A stretch of DNA of 64,000 nt from Microcella alkaliphila (GTDB lineage: Bacteria > Actinomycetota > Actinomycetes > Actinomycetales > Microbacteriaceae): assembly GCF_002355395.1 (NCBI RefSeq), contig NZ_AP017315.1, positions 1 through 64,000 on the forward strand, read 5' to 3'. How positions within the stretch are numbered: position 1 is the first letter of the stretch; each line of letters starts with the position of its first letter. Shown in pieces: positions 62,824 through 64,000 of the stretch. The notes below the pieces were generated by a model. It was not told where the DNA came from and did not search any database. It worked only from the letters and a program-made list of their open reading frames with translations. The position numbers and the translations under genes were made by a program.

Positions 62824-64000
62824 CTAGTGCGCCGTCGCCTTCTCGGCGCCCACGCCGGTCAGCGAGCGCACCTCCATTTCGGTCTGCTTGTCGGCGCTCT
62901 CGACCCGACGCTCCAGGATGCTCGCGAGCCAGCCGAGCAGGAACGCCAGCGGAATCGAGACCACACCCGGGTTCGACAGCGGGAAGATCGCGAAGTCGGC
63001 GCCGGGGATCATCGACGTCTCGCTGCCGGACACGACGGGCGAGAACACGATGAGTACGAGCGCGCTGGTGAGGCCGCCGTACATGCTCCACAGGGCGCCG
63101 CGGGTGGTGAAGCCCTTCCAGAACAGCGAGTAGACGATCGTCGGCAGGTTGGCAGAGGCGGCCACCGCGAAGGCGAGTGCGACGAGGAACGCCACGTTCT
63201 GCCCGTTGGCTCCGATGCCGCCGATGATGGCGACGAGGCCGATGACGACGACGGTGATGCGGGCCACCTTCACCTCCTGGCGCGGCGACGCCTTCCCCTT
63301 CTTAATGACGGAGGCGTACACGTCGTGCGAGAACGACGCGGCGGCGGTGATCGTGAGACCGGCGACGACGGCGAGGATCGTGGCGAACGCGACCGCCGCG
63401 ATCACGCCGAGCAGGATCGGCCCGCCGAGCTCGAACGCCAAGAGCGGTGCGGCCGAGTTGACGCCACCGGGTGCGGCGAGGATCCGCTCGGGCCCGATGA
63501 GGGCGGCGGCTCCGTAGCCGAGCACCAGCGTGAAGACGTAGAAGATGCCGATCAGCCAGATCGCCCACACGACGCTCTTGCGCGCTTCTTTCGCAGTCGG
63601 CACCGTGTAGAAGCGCATGAGCACGTGCGGCAGCGCGGCGGTTCCGAGCACGAGAGCCAGCCCGAGCGACAGGAAGTCGAGGCGGGTGACGTCGTTGAGC
63701 CCGTACTTCAGCCCCGGCTCGAGGATCGCCGGGTTGTTGGTGGCCGCGACGGCCGCGTCGAGCAGCCCGGTAAAGCTGAAGCCGTGGAGCGCGAGCACCC
63801 ACACGGTCATCAGGCCTGCACCGGCGATCAGCATGACGGCCTTGATGATCTGCACCCAGGTGGTGCCCTTCATGCCGCCGACGAGCACGTAGAGGATCAT
63901 GAGCGCGCCGACGACGGCGATGACGACCGACTGCCCGACCCGCTCTTCGATGCCGAGCAGCAGCGAGACGAGCCCGCCGGCCCCGGCCATCTGGGCCAGC
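62824..64000 (-). CDS. actP: Cation/acetate symporter (ActP type), 5' end cut by window
   Basis: The frame is open from its stop at 62824 to the right edge (392 codons), so the N-terminal part lies outside. The sodium:solute symporter fold is plain: VGGMKGTTWVQIIKAVMLIAG, LPHVLMRFYTVPTAKEARKSV, and the late FWKGFTTRGALWSMYGG region. These match ActP/MctC acetate and pyruvate carriers (SSS family). The C-terminal tail is charged and cytoplasmic. Gene symbol rests on family likeness, so other monocarboxylates are possible. Confidence 0.85.
   Translation of the reverse strand, partial: LAQMAGAGGLVSLLLGIEERVGQSVVIAVVGALMILYVLVGGMKGTTWVQIIKAVMLIAGAGLMTVWVLALHGFSFTGLLDAAVAATNNPAILEPGLKYGLNDVTRLDFLSLGLALVLGTAALPHVLMRFYTVPTAKEARKSVVWAIWLIGIFYVFTLVLGYGAAALIGPERILAAPGGVNSAAPLLAFELGGPILLGVIAAVAFATILAVVAGLTITAAASFSHDVYASVIKKGKASPRQEVKVARITVVVIGLVAIIGGIGANGQNVAFLVALAFAVAASANLPTIVYSLFWKGFTTRGALWSMYGGLTSALVLIVFSPVVSGSETSMIPGADFAIFPLSNPGVVSIPLAFLLGWLASILERRVESADKQTEMEVRSLTGVGAEKATAH

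Noticed and set aside
59861..63091. 1076-residue minus-strand open frame opposite the P-type ATPase
   Set aside because: Antisense shadow created by high GC; the plus strand has all P-type ATPase motifs.

Overview
The window is GC-rich, densely packed DNA from an actinobacterium, most probably a member of the Microbacteriaceae. Supporting signs are frequent GTG starts, many 4-base start/stop overlaps, a DUF3073 protein beside purM, small-form PurL with separate PurS and PurQ, a sterol-carrier-like protein next to purF, and a neocarzinostatin-like secreted protein. The family assignment is inference; no rRNA or tRNA gene was seen. Most of the window is ordinary chromosome. Two stretches have lower GC by hand count of sample lines: 29/60 at 40321 and 35-37/60 at 46021 and 53041, against 44/60 inside purL at 43201.

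Layout. 1-5.4 kb: a cut-off nucleotidyltransferase-like gene, a DUF3018/MazF toxin-antitoxin pair with a palindromic operator, a DUF4143 ATPase, a DUF554 membrane protein, a divergent rhodanese/glutaredoxin pair and an SDR oxidoreductase. 5.4-24 kb: paired stem-loop repeats, an ICMT-like methyltransferase, an acyl-CoA oxidase, thioredoxin, RecQ, the cysK-cysE cysteine operon, a large secreted nuclease/5'-nucleotidase, a DEAD-box helicase, a GNAT enzyme, an RND exporter and a MocR regulator divergent from a YczE-type membrane protein. 24-29 kb: a DUF4097/PadR operon behind twin operators, a neocarzinostatin-like anchored protein, a broken crcB followed by an intact crcB, a flavin monooxygenase and DUF3073.

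29-45 kb is the de novo purine region: purM and purF head to head, purD-purC, purS-purQ and purL, with housekeeping genes between them. A low-GC segment (about 39.3-41.4 kb) carrying one AlbA_2/histidine-kinase-fold ATP-binding protein sits exactly at the 3' end of the DUF3817 gene downstream of purQ. A second, 93 percent identical copy of that gene's last 100 bases lies at the far edge, which is what insertion into a gene end looks like.

44.9-59.7 kb is a single minus-strand accessory catabolic cluster. Reading with transcription it encodes an ATP-dependent hydantoinase/oxoprolinase (HyuA, HyuB), a ribose-type ABC importer (lipoprotein, double ATPase, permease), a degenerate HyuA-like protein plus a degenerate DUF917 protein that have both lost their signature glycine-rich motifs, a PucR-family activator, a GAF protein, a GNAT acetyltransferase fused to an AAA ATPase, and an aminopeptidase P. 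The natural reading is uptake and ATP-driven opening of a cyclic amide or imide, followed by peptidase and acyl-transfer steps. The degenerate pair next to PucR and the GNAT-AAA fusion are the most novel items in the window. The right end holds a CtpE-like P-type ATPase, a spacer with a long inverted repeat and a terminator, and an ActP-type acetate symporter cut by the window edge.
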